From: Gammaproteobacteria bacterium
Lineage (GTDB): Bacteria; Pseudomonadota; Gammaproteobacteria; JAJDYQ01
DNA length: 33,410 nt
Direction of reading: 5' to 3'
NCBI GenBank assembly: GCA_026196145.1
Contig: JAPHTU010000104.1
Span: forward strand, 1-33,410
The notes under the pieces are model-generated. The model was not told the DNA's origin. It ran no database searches and was given only the letters and a program-made list of their open reading frames with translations. Within the stretch, counting starts at the first letter, position 1, and the number at the start of each line of letters is the position of its first letter. The position numbers were made by a program, and so were the translations under genes. This document shows, piece after piece, positions 15,674-23,587 of the stretch.

Positions 15674-16578
15674 ACCTTAAACGCCAACTGATTTCCCGGC
15701 TCGCCCTGGCTGGCGGCTTATTAGTTACTTCTGCCTTTTCACTGGCAAATGAAGTTCATGGCATCGAATTCGCCTCGATCGATAGCCTTTGCAATCGCAT
15801 CGGCAACAAATTATCGAGTGTTTCAACCGAGGAATGCCTGGCGCTTAACCTGCAACAAAGCGGGCACTTTTCTACAAACGACAAGCCTATCGGTATACGC
15901 GATTACCCACCGTTAGCGGGGCGCAAGCCACTTGGCAAGGTGCTGTTTGTCAGCGGTATTCACGGTGACGAATATGCGGCTGTTAGCGTTACCTTCAAGT
16001 GGATGCAGATCCTGAAAGAATACCATTCCGGGTTATTTCACTGGCGCTTTGCCCCGCTGATGAACCCCGATGGGCTGCTTAATAAAAAGTCACAGCGGAC
16101 GAATGCAAATGGCGTGGACCTCAATCGGAATTTTCCTACCACTAACTGGAACCGGGCACTGGTTGATTACTGGGAAGTAAGAACCGGCAAAAATAAACGG
16201 CGCTACCCCGGCCCACACGCGCTCAGCGAACCTGAGTCCCGCTGGTTATTTACCGAGATCGCCAGCTTCAGGCCCGATGTCGTGATATCGGTACACGCTC
16301 CGCATGGCATCGTGGATTTTGATGGCCCAGAAAAAGTGGCGCCAAAGAAACTCGGCAACCTGAATTTAAAACTGCTGGGTACTTACCCCGGTTCGCTCGG
16401 TAACTATGCCAATGTCTATGGGGGCATGCCTGTCGTTACCCTGGAGTTACCTCACGCCGGCATCATGCCCAGTAAAAAACACATCGATAGAATCTGGACT
16501 GATCTGGTTAAGTGGCTAAGAAATAAAATTGAATGGAAGGCCTCAGAGCCCATCATGCAGGCGTCGATCAACGGCTAG
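15670..16578 (+). CDS. M14-family zinc carboxypeptidase/murein peptide amidase-like, non-canonical AUA start
   Basis: The frame is open from 15640 to the TAG at 16576-16578 but has no ATG, GTG or TTG before GTG 15940. Starting at ATA 15670 gives 302 residues with a textbook signal peptide (NLKRQLISRLALAGGLLVTSAFSLA). Starting at 15940 would remove about 90 residues including that signal. The catalytic part is MpaA-like: GIHGDEY supplies the zinc His and Glu, NPDGL and NANGVDLNRNFPTTNW follow, VISVHAP gives the third zinc His, and VTLELPHAG has the catalytic Glu. It probably trims peptidoglycan peptides in the periplasm. ATA 15670 overlaps the dsbA stop, suggesting coupling. A mutated start codon is the alternative. 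Confidence 0.75.
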   Translation: MNLKRQLISRLALAGGLLVTSAFSLANEVHGIEFASIDSLCNRIGNKLSSVSTEECLALNLQQSGHFSTNDKPIGIRDYPPLAGRKPLGKVLFVSGIHGDEYAAVSVTFKWMQILKEYHSGLFHWRFAPLMNPDGLLNKKSQRTNANGVDLNRNFPTTNWNRALVDYWEVRTGKNKRRYPGPHALSEPESRWLFTEIASFRPDVVISVHAPHGIVDFDGPEKVAPKKLGNLNLKLLGTYPGSLGNYANVYGGMPVVTLELPHAGIMPSKKHIDRIWTDLVKWLRNKIEWKASEPIMQASING

Positions 16579-16582
16579 CTAG

Positions 16583-17821
16583 CTAGCCCCTGCCTTCATA
16601 GACAATACGCCACTGACCATCACTTTCCTTGCGCCAGTATTGGCGTTTTTTCGACACACTGTTGAAATTATTGCTTCGATAATCCTGCTCATACGACACA
16701 ACCACCATATCTGACTGATCAGGGTAGCGCAGTATACTGAGGTCATTGAGTTTTACATCGATAAACCGCTTATGCTGATTGACACGTTTCTTGTGTTTGG
16801 CCCAGACATCATAATTCTTGGTATCGCTGCTAAACGAACGTGAATAATGCTTTAAATAGGCATCAACATCCCGGCTACGCCAGTCTTTTAGCCACTGGTC
16901 TATCTGCCGGTTAAGTTCTGCAGCCTGCCTTTCAATCTCCGCCGTACTTACCCAGTTTAGCTTGCTACCGATAATAACCGGTGTTACACCCGTATTGCCG
17001 GTATGAAGAAATGGCTTAATCGCATCAAGCTCGGAATTACTCATCGCCAGACAGCCCCGGGTATCCAGGGGCGCGCGACTATAGGTATTACTGGGCACGC
17101 CATGCAGCCATATACCATGACCCGTATTACCCTGACGACGGTCCCACGCATTCGGGTAGTCGATCGGAAAGGCGCCAGTACCGTACAGATCGGGAAGCTT
17201 GTCTGTATCCAGTGAGCCGGTAACGAAGTAGGTCCCTAGCGGTGTCTTGCTGTCTCCCTCCAAGTTTTTTCCCTTGCCGTTCTTGCCCTGGGTAACATAG
17301 AAATCTGCCAACAATCTGGGACCATCTGCATTGTTTTCATATAAATACAGGCGCGAACGGGACAAGTCTGTGACAACGACTGTTTTTTGCCTTGGAGACA
17401 ACTGCAGCAATACATCGGGCAGCTTGGCATCATCCATTTTTTCCTGATAACGTCTCCAGCGTACGCGCGCTTCATCACGCAGACTGGCTACCCTGCTGTT
17501 ACCTGTAATCGCCGGGGAAAGACCTAGCTCCCTGGGCATACCGGCCTTCGCCATTAATAAGTCGGCGTATACCAGCTGCGCGAGATCAAATTGCGGTGTA
17601 TTTTTTATCAGATCCTGTACGTCAACCAATGCATCATCAATGCGCTCATGATTGATGTTATCAATGGCCTTGATCAGGCGAGGCTCAACACCGTTCGGCT
17701 CTTCTGCGTGCAGAAAGCCCGACGTGACTGCCAGTATCAATATGATTGCAAATCCGGCTATGCGTTTTGTAATAGTCACTGAATTAGATACTAACTTCCC
17801 GGTTAATCTTCCACTGGCCAT
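16583..17821 (-). CDS. L,D-transpeptidase (YkuD) with C-terminal Cds6/NTF2-like domain
   Basis: 412 residues from ATG 17821. A GTG at 17779 gives a cleaner signal peptide (TITKRIAGFAIILILAVTSGFLHA) and begins just after the upstream stop; the ATG start would overlap that gene by 38 bp. The YkuD domain (about residues 145-285) has the signature HGVPSNTYSRAPLDTRGC with catalytic Cys. The C-terminal part (WLKDWRSRDVDAYLKHYSRSF to the end) is an NTF2-like domain shared with the neighbouring TPR protein. The architecture resembles E. coli YafK (DpaA/LdtF), which removes Braun lipoprotein from murein. It is likely periplasmic, making or removing peptidoglycan cross-links or attachments. Confidence 0.9.
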   Translation of the reverse strand: MASGRLTGKLVSNSVTITKRIAGFAIILILAVTSGFLHAEEPNGVEPRLIKAIDNINHERIDDALVDVQDLIKNTPQFDLAQLVYADLLMAKAGMPRELGLSPAITGNSRVASLRDEARVRWRRYQEKMDDAKLPDVLLQLSPRQKTVVVTDLSRSRLYLYENNADGPRLLADFYVTQGKNGKGKNLEGDSKTPLGTYFVTGSLDTDKLPDLYGTGAFPIDYPNAWDRRQGNTGHGIWLHGVPSNTYSRAPLDTRGCLAMSNSELDAIKPFLHTGNTGVTPVIIGSKLNWVSTAEIERQAAELNRQIDQWLKDWRSRDVDAYLKHYSRSFSSDTKNYDVWAKHKKRVNQHKRFIDVKLNDLSILRYPDQSDMVVVSYEQDYRSNNFNSVSKKRQYWRKESDGQWRIVYEGRG

Positions 17822-18785
17822 TTACCAACAGCAGATCCATCCGCTTACGGGACTGATCCCTATAGGTATTTGACTCATAAGTCTGTACAAGCTCTATTCT
17901 AGCTCTGTTTTTACTAATTGATAGCACCTTTAACTGATCCAACGCAACGCGTATATATTTTGGCTTGGTGAGACGGATATGTCGCTGGGCACGCCATTTT
18001 GACGCAGAACCCTTCGCTGGCGTAAAAGAATCAGCGTAATGGGACAAATAGGCGTCCACATCCTGTGCGGACCAGGCTGACGCCCAGGATTGAATTGTTT
18101 TGGTAATAAGTGCCTGGTGATCGATAGCCGGCTTCTTTGTAACCGGTCTGGGCTGAGAAGTAGCAGCCGGCTTGGCAATGACAGCCGGTGCCGCACGCTT
18201 GATTATTCCCGCTGATGCAGGTTTAGCGGCAGGTTGCTTAATAACTGGCTGTGCCGCCGCAACCACTTCTGGCTTGATTTCAGGCTCTTCCATGAACAGG
18301 TTGCTGATCAACGATAGCTTTACCTTGAGCTGGCCCTGGTCCTGTTTCTCAAGATCCAGTGCCTGCTGATAGGCCTCTGAAGCCAGCTTGGCATAGATAT
18401 CGCCCAGATTCTCATAGGCAGTGGCATAACTAGGGTGGGTCTTTAATGCAGCCTGTAACGCGGCCCGGGCACTGTCATAGTCCCCTTCTGCAGCATGAAT
18501 TACCGCCAGATTATTATACGGCTCGGGTAACTCAGGATAATCCTTGGTCAGCGAGGTAAACACCTTGATGGCAGCTTCCGAGTCCCCCAGTTCCACCAGT
18601 ATCAGGCCTTTCAGAAAACGCGCCTCGGCGTTTTTTGGCTGCGTCTCGAGGTAATCATTTACCCTGGACATTGCCTGTTCACGCTTACCCGCCTCGAATA
18701 AACCCTGGGCTTCATCCAGCGTATTTGCCGACACGTGAGCAACCGACACATAAACAAAAACAATGGCGAACAACAACTTTTGCAT
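17784..18785 (-). CDS. TPR-repeat envelope protein with C-terminal Cds6/NTF2-like domain
   Basis: 333 residues from the ATG at 18785; an in-frame ATG at 18818 adds 11 and would mask the signal peptide MQKLLFAIVFVYVSVAHVSA. The mature N-terminus holds about four TPR units (for example NAEARFLKGLILVELGDSEA, ELPEPYNNLAVIHAAEGDYD, SYATAYENLGDIYAKLAS). An Ala/Pro/Lys-rich linker follows. The last 100 or so residues (SWASAWSAQDVDAYLSHYADSF to the end) match the C-terminal domain of the adjacent L,D-transpeptidase. It reads toward the transpeptidase gene, so the two probably form one operon. A periplasmic scaffold or partner for that enzyme is a reasonable inference. Confidence 0.85.
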   Translation of the reverse strand: MQKLLFAIVFVYVSVAHVSANTLDEAQGLFEAGKREQAMSRVNDYLETQPKNAEARFLKGLILVELGDSEAAIKVFTSLTKDYPELPEPYNNLAVIHAAEGDYDSARAALQAALKTHPSYATAYENLGDIYAKLASEAYQQALDLEKQDQGQLKVKLSLISNLFMEEPEIKPEVVAAAQPVIKQPAAKPASAGIIKRAAPAVIAKPAATSQPRPVTKKPAIDHQALITKTIQSWASAWSAQDVDAYLSHYADSFTPAKGSASKWRAQRHIRLTKPKYIRVALDQLKVLSISKNRARIELVQTYESNTYRDQSRKRMDLLLVNGQWKINREVSI

Positions 18786-18880
18786 TTGTAACCTAAACCC
18801 CACCGGGAAAGCCGTCATTTTTCCAGAAACAGGCCAACTTAACCAGCCTAAATCATGGACATACAGTGGATAATTGACAA

Positions 18881-19840
18881 TTAACCTTCTGAATTACACT
18901 CCCCATCGGTGCAGCCCAGGTTATCACCTAGCGCCTCGTCCCGTTCCTGGTCCTGCTCATAGACATCTTTTTGCGCCTTGGCGATCTCTTCCTTGAGCTT
19001 ATTGCGCTCGGCAATCTTGTCTTTACGCTCTGCAATACGCTCTTCAGCAGCCCCGTCTCGCAGGGGGATACTCATCTCCCCAAACAGGACCTGTTTCAGG
19101 AAATCTATTCCAAAATGCATCAGGATGACATCGTCAGAATTCAAATCTGCCATGATCTCTTCAGTTAGATCAAAGGTCTTCTGGAATGAAGGACTATTGA
19201 TGAATTCACGAAACTTGTCGTGATTGTAACTGGCCATAAACAGCAACTGCAGGCTCTCTGGCGTTGGCTTACCCAGTACCGGGCCAGATGAAATCTTCTT
19301 CAGCATCAGCTGGCGCCAGCCACGACTATTTTCATCGTATTCTTCAATGCCCTGGTCCTTACGGTATTCATCAATCGTCTGTGTCTGGTTTTCAAGATGC
19401 CCTTTACAGTGGCTCTCCTGCACAATGACATAAGACTGACGATCAAAATTTTCATCCTGGCGGCGCAATGACATCAGGCCGGCTGGATAATAACGACAGG
19501 AGGAGGGACGATCTTCATACACGGAACAACCCTCATCAGTCATCAGCTGGCACTGGGTTGTACCTTCAACCGGCATCATCTTGATACCTGGCACGCCATC
19601 TTTGTCCAGCTCATAGGGAAAGGTGTATTGCTTGAGAAATTCTTCTGAAGTCAGGCCCAGACGGTTTTTCAAACGAACCACGTCGTATGGGGTCAATTGC
19701 AGGTCAATTTGCTTGCAGCAGGCATTAAAACATTCGATGTCCTTATGACAGCGAAACTGAATCTCGGTTCCACCATCGTACTGAACTGGCTGTACCGGGC
19801 TGGCGGGAATTGGAGAATCTTTGATATCAATATCGACCAT
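18881..19840 (-). CDS. Long YkgJ-family cysteine-cluster protein
   Basis: 319 residues from ATG 19840, which has AGAGG about 8 nt upstream; a TTG at 19846 is the alternative. The N-terminal part has the YkgJ-type cluster FRCHKDIECFNACCKQ (Cys 31, 37, 41, 42), followed by CQLMTDEGCSVYEDRPSSCRYYP and SHCKGH, enough Cys to bind zinc or an iron-sulfur cluster. About residues 255-300 form a charged coiled-coil-like helix. The tail GCTDGECNSEG adds two more Cys. It is far longer than the usual YkgJ domain of about 100 residues. It lies downstream of aprA beyond a terminator. A link to sulfur oxidation is suggested only by position. Confidence 0.85.
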   Translation of the reverse strand: MVDIDIKDSPIPASPVQPVQYDGGTEIQFRCHKDIECFNACCKQIDLQLTPYDVVRLKNRLGLTSEEFLKQYTFPYELDKDGVPGIKMMPVEGTTQCQLMTDEGCSVYEDRPSSCRYYPAGLMSLRRQDENFDRQSYVIVQESHCKGHLENQTQTIDEYRKDQGIEEYDENSRGWRQLMLKKISSGPVLGKPTPESLQLLFMASYNHDKFREFINSPSFQKTFDLTEEIMADLNSDDVILMHFGIDFLKQVLFGEMSIPLRDGAAEERIAERKDKIAERNKLKEEIAKAQKDVYEQDQERDEALGDNLGCTDGECNSEG

Positions 19841-19963
19841 GGTCAATACCTCTTGGAAACAAATGAATAAAAGTTAAATATAGACCAGAAACAGACTGGC
19901 CTCAGAGACGCGGCTTCGCCGTCCTGCCCCTCGCAACATACAGTACTTCCTGTACATATACAT

Positions 19964-19997
19964 AAAAAAGGTTCGGATGCCTTTCGACACCCGAACC
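19964..19997 (-). terminator. Rho-independent terminator of the aprBA transcript
   Basis: On the minus strand GGTTCGGGTG pairs with CATCCGAACC (10 bp, one G-U) around TCGAAAGG, and TTTTTT follows directly. It lies 28 bp after the aprA stop codon, so aprBA should end here and the cysteine-cluster gene needs read-through or its own promoter. Confidence 0.88.
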
Positions 19998-20024
19998 CCT
20001 TGTTACTACTTTAGTAAGTAAAAC

Positions 20025-22022
20025 TTACTTGAACAGCTTGGACTTATCTACCAAATCTACGTGCGCACGCTTGAAGCATGTCCACTTTTTAGATTCTTTG
20101 TCATAGATAGAGTTCACGAAGCAATGCCAGTTCTCTTCGTCAACGAAGTTCTTATCCATACGGTAGTAGAAACCAGGATAACGAGACTCTTGACGGAACT
20201 CGATGTGCTTCATGTGAGCTTCAGCTGTCAGGATACGGTGATAGTTTTCCCAGGCACGAAGTAATTCGTGAAGGTCTTTAGCACGCATCTTTTCAGCATC
20301 TTCTTTCAACATGTCCAGCTTCTCACCAGCAACCTTCATCATTTCTGCGTTGGTTGTGTAGTAAGTCGCAACACCCGCTACGTACTCATCCATGATCTTC
20401 TGTAAACGGAACTGAAGCATCTTAGGTGTGATGTAGTTAGGGTTAACGTCGATAGCTGTTGAGTAGTCCTTGAACTCCAGGTAGGTCTTGACTGGCTTGT
20501 AAATCTCGGCAACCAGTGTGTCTACATCAGTATCAAGCTCTGGTGTCCAGTCCTTGTTATCGATGCAGTACTGAACCATTGCTTTAGCAGCCAGACGGCC
20601 TTCAGCGTGTGAACCAGAGGAGAACTTGTGACCAGAAGCACCAACGCCGTCACCAGCAGTGAACAGGCCATTAACTGTGGTCATACCACGGTAGCCCCAG
20701 TTCCAGCCAGAAGGCAGGTGGTCAGGCACACCAGCTTCAGTCTCTTCAGTTGGCGCGCCAACATCAGTAGGACCGGAAGTCCAGATACCGCAACAACCAG
20801 AGTGAGAACCCAACAGGTAAGGTTCGGTAGGCATCAATTCTGAGTTCTTCTTCTCAGGCTCGATGTTCTCACCAACCCAGATACCACACTGGCCGATACA
20901 CATATCAAGGAAATCTTCCCATGCTTCAGCTTCCAGGTGCTTAACTTCACGAGGAGTCAAAGTTTCACGCAGACGCGCCAGAGCAGAAACGGTATCCATC
21001 CAGATAGGACCGTTACCATCTTTCATTTCCTTCAGCATCAGGTGATTACGCAGACATGAAGCTGGAACCGCAGCCTGGCCGTAAGGAGGATAGTCGTCCA
21101 GCATGTCCTTGTTTTTAACCATGTAGGCTTCGCCGTAAGCGTTAGTTGCCTGTGATTTGAACAGCAGGAACCATGCGCCTACAGGACCATAACCGTCTTT
21201 AAAACGAGTTGGTACAAAGCGATTTTCCATCAGAGTCAGTTCAGCACCGGCTTCAGCAGCCATGGAGTATGTAGAACCAGAGTTCCATACTGGATACCAG
21301 GCACGACCCTGACCTTCACCAACAGAACGTGGACGGAAGATGTTTACACAACCACCGGCTGCCAGCAGGCAAGCCTTGAATTTGTAAACAACAATTTTGT
21401 CGTCACGAGTAGAGAAACCAACAGCACCAGCAACACGGCCCTTGTCGTTCTTGTCGTTAATCAGCTTAACGATGAAGATACGCTCTTGAATACGCTCGGT
21501 ACCCAGGGCTTTCTTCGCCGCTTCAGCAACGATCCACTTGTAAGATTCACCGTTGATCATGATCTGCCACTTACCTGAACGTACGGGCTTGCCGCCGTCT
21601 TTCAGAGGAGTCATACCTTTTGAGCCGTCAAAACGCTCACCGTTCTCGTCGGTCTTCCAGATTGGCAGGCCCCACTCTTCGAACAGGTGTACAGATTCGT
21701 CAACATGACGACCCAGGTCGTATGCCAGGTCATCACGGGTGATACCCATCAGGTCGTTTGAGACCATACGAGCGTAGTCAGCAGGATCCTGCTCTGAACC
21801 AATGTAAGTGTTAATTGCAGACAGACCCTGGGCAACCGCACCAGAACGGTCCATTGCAGCTTTATCAACCAGCTTGACACTAATGTCGATGCCGGAATCT
21901 TGTTTGGCAGCATCAATCCAGCGCATGATTTCAAAACCAGCGCCGCAGCATGCCATTCCGCCGCCGATCAGAAGAATATCTACTTCTTCTTCGACGACAT
22001 CAGGATTTCCAAATTCAGCCAT
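20025..22022 (-). CDS. aprA: Adenylylsulfate reductase alpha subunit AprA
   Basis: A 665-residue flavoprotein of the fumarate reductase/succinate dehydrogenase family. With AprB it interconverts APS with sulfite plus AMP; in a sulfur oxidiser it would run toward APS. The FAD site is DILLIGGGMACCGAGFE (about residues 15-31). The substrate-site loop NRFVPTRFKDGYGPVGAWF contains the conserved Arg, and LGSHSGCCGIWTSGP contains the conserved His. ATG 22022 follows the aprB stop by 18 bp. Codons are richer in GCT, GGT and GAA than neighbouring genes, consistent with high expression. A strong terminator follows. Subtype (oxidiser-type or sulfate-reducer-type) needs a tree. Confidence 0.97.
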   Translation of the reverse strand: MAEFGNPDVVEEEVDILLIGGGMACCGAGFEIMRWIDAAKQDSGIDISVKLVDKAAMDRSGAVAQGLSAINTYIGSEQDPADYARMVSNDLMGITRDDLAYDLGRHVDESVHLFEEWGLPIWKTDENGERFDGSKGMTPLKDGGKPVRSGKWQIMINGESYKWIVAEAAKKALGTERIQERIFIVKLINDKNDKGRVAGAVGFSTRDDKIVVYKFKACLLAAGGCVNIFRPRSVGEGQGRAWYPVWNSGSTYSMAAEAGAELTLMENRFVPTRFKDGYGPVGAWFLLFKSQATNAYGEAYMVKNKDMLDDYPPYGQAAVPASCLRNHLMLKEMKDGNGPIWMDTVSALARLRETLTPREVKHLEAEAWEDFLDMCIGQCGIWVGENIEPEKKNSELMPTEPYLLGSHSGCCGIWTSGPTDVGAPTEETEAGVPDHLPSGWNWGYRGMTTVNGLFTAGDGVGASGHKFSSGSHAEGRLAAKAMVQYCIDNKDWTPELDTDVDTLVAEIYKPVKTYLEFKDYSTAIDVNPNYITPKMLQFRLQKIMDEYVAGVATYYTTNAEMMKVAGEKLDMLKEDAEKMRAKDLHELLRAWENYHRILTAEAHMKHIEFRQESRYPGFYYRMDKNFVDEENWHCFVNSIYDKESKKWTCFKRAHVDLVDKSKLFK

Positions 22023-22040
22023 TTTAAATTACTCCCTTAA

Positions 22041-22514
22041 TTAAACTTTGATCAGCTCTGAAGGATCACCTGCGCGGTAACCATTCTGTTCGTTATGGTT
22101 AAAGAAACCATTGTCCTGGATCTTGGCCATATCAGCTTCCGGTTTACCTGCATAAGGATCGATAGAACCTTCAGGGGTAGTACGGATTGGGAACTTGAAA
22201 CGCTTCATGGTGCCGTTACGGAACTTGATGGTCCACATAATGGAGTCAGAACCGCGAAGAGGCTGTACAGAACCACCCAAAGGCACAACGTCAGCATAGT
22301 GACGGGCTTCGATAGCATTCTGAGGACAGATCTTGACGCAGGAATAGCATTCCCAGCACTGCTCTGGCTCCTGGTTGTAAGATTTCATCGCATGACCAGT
22401 CTCTGAGCCGTCCTTGTCCAGCTTCATCAGGTCATGTGGGCAGATGTACATGCAAGCGGTCCTGTCTTGACCCTTACAGCCATCGCACTTTTCGGTACGT
22501 ACAAACGTAGGCAT
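22041..22514 (-). CDS. aprB: Adenylylsulfate reductase beta subunit AprB
   Basis: A 157-residue ferredoxin-like partner of AprA carrying two [4Fe-4S] clusters. Cluster ligands are C10, C13, C21 and C25 (KCDGCKGQDRTACMYICPHD) and C53, C56, C59 and C63 (QCWECYSCVKICPQNAIE). The C-terminal tail after residue 75 is the extension that wraps AprA in known structures. ATG 22514 has GGAG about 8 nt upstream. The leader contains a perfect 15-bp palindrome, a candidate operator. The aprB-aprA order is typical. No aprM or qmoABC electron-transfer genes are adjacent. Confidence 0.97.
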   Translation of the reverse strand: MPTFVRTEKCDGCKGQDRTACMYICPHDLMKLDKDGSETGHAMKSYNQEPEQCWECYSCVKICPQNAIEARHYADVVPLGGSVQPLRGSDSIMWTIKFRNGTMKRFKFPIRTTPEGSIDPYAGKPEADMAKIQDNGFFNHNEQNGYRAGDPSELIKV

Positions 22515-22533
22515 GGTGTTACTCCATTAATTA

Positions 22534-22548
22534 TTTACTGTCAGTAAA
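22534..22548. promoter_or_regulatory. Palindrome TTTACTG-t-CAGTAAA in the aprB leader
   Basis: A perfect inverted repeat of 7-bp arms with one central base, lying about 20 bp upstream of the aprB ATG and 9 bp upstream of its ribosome site. The one-base centre is too tight for an RNA hairpin, so a dimeric DNA-binding regulator site is the likelier reading. A GC-rich hairpin (22651-22669, better paired in minus-strand RNA) lies further upstream. Confidence 0.45.
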
Positions 22549-22650
22549 AAGTTTTTCTCATCTGGAGAAGCAGCACAACGAGTAACTGCTAGCGGAAATT
22601 CATTGGTAATCAATAAGTTACGGCCAATATTCGCTAAAATAATGACCCAC

Positions 22651-22669
22651 CGCCTCCCAGTGGAAGGCG
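22651..22669 (-). promoter_or_regulatory. GC-rich hairpin between the TSUP gene and aprB
   Basis: In minus-strand RNA, CGCCTTCC and GGGAGGCG pair over 8 bp (one G-U) with a 3-nt loop. GTGGGTCATTATTTT follows, so it may be a weak terminator for the transporter gene that separates it from aprBA. Confidence 0.4.
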
Positions 22670-22753
22670 TACCTTAGCGCCGCGCGGGCTAAAAGCAATT
22701 CAGAAATATCGTTTCGAGTATAAGAAACCCTTATATACGCCATTTATGGCAAC

Positions 22754-23551
22754 TTATGTTAACAACATCCTGACCCCGATAAGCGCCAGAATAAGGGCAA
22801 AAATCTGCTTCAGTCGCCGTGTTTCCAGGCTATGCGCAAGTCGCGCACCCAGTGGCGCGAACGTAACGCTCCCCAACACCAGCAGCGCCAATACCAGCAA
22901 ATCTACATAACCCAGCCGCCACCCCTGCCAGCCAATAGACTGGTAGCCTGCATATACAAACCCGGCAGCACCCGCGACCGCGATCGGCAGGCCATTGGCG
23001 GCAGCGGTTGCGACCGCATTACGGATCGCCACACCATGCCACATCAGGTACGGCACGCTCATGGTACCGCCACCGATGCCCACCAGGCTCGACACCGCAC
23101 CGATAACCAGGCCCGCCAGTGACAGGCCCTCAATATTCGGCAGACTGGCATGCGCATCGACCCGCCAGCTCGTTGCCATCTGCAGTGATACCAACAGGGC
23201 AAAACAGCCAAAGATTATTTTCAGGATGTCTGTCTGAAGCTGATCCACCAGAATAGCCCCGGCAAACGCCCCAAGCAAAATGCCCGCCGACATGCGCCGC
23301 ATCACCGGCCACAGCACAGCGCCATGCCGATGATGCGCGGTCACGGACGATAGTGAGGTAAACACGATACTGGCCAGGGAAGTACCCAGGGCGACATGCA
23401 TAATAGAGGCAGTCTCATAACCGGTATGCGGCAACAACAGCGCCAGCGCCGGCACAATCAGCAGGCCGCCACCAATACCCAGCAAACCCGCCAGCAGACC
23501 GGCAACACAGCCGGTCACAACCACTAATATATAGAATAGGTTTGCTTCCAC
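22754..23551 (-). CDS. TSUP family transporter (TauE/SafE type)
   Basis: A 265-residue multi-pass inner-membrane protein. The two internal repeats typical of TSUP are clear: CVAGLLAGLLGIGGGLLIVP near the N-terminus and SSLVGIGGGTMSVPYL in the middle, each opening a bundle of about four membrane helices. TSUP members export sulfite, sulfoacetate, thiosulfate or other anions. Placement just upstream of aprBA on the same strand makes a sulfite or sulfur-anion substrate plausible, though it is not shown. The start is GTG at 23551 with a weak ribosome site. It follows yicC by 36 bp and may be transcribed with it; 239 bp separate it from aprB. Confidence 0.9.
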   Translation of the reverse strand: MEANLFYILVVVTGCVAGLLAGLLGIGGGLLIVPALALLLPHTGYETASIMHVALGTSLASIVFTSLSSVTAHHRHGAVLWPVMRRMSAGILLGAFAGAILVDQLQTDILKIIFGCFALLVSLQMATSWRVDAHASLPNIEGLSLAGLVIGAVSSLVGIGGGTMSVPYLMWHGVAIRNAVATAAANGLPIAVAGAAGFVYAGYQSIGWQGWRLGYVDLLVLALLVLGSVTFAPLGARLAHSLETRRLKQIFALILALIGVRMLLT

Positions 23552-23587
23552 GATAGGCTCAGGCTATTGAGGAGAGAGTTCTGCTGG

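Noticed and set aside
15940-16578. Shorter carboxypeptidase starting at GTG 15940
   Set aside because: This start begins inside the catalytic domain, just before the zinc motif, has no ribosome site, and discards a clear signal peptide encoded in the same frame upstream.
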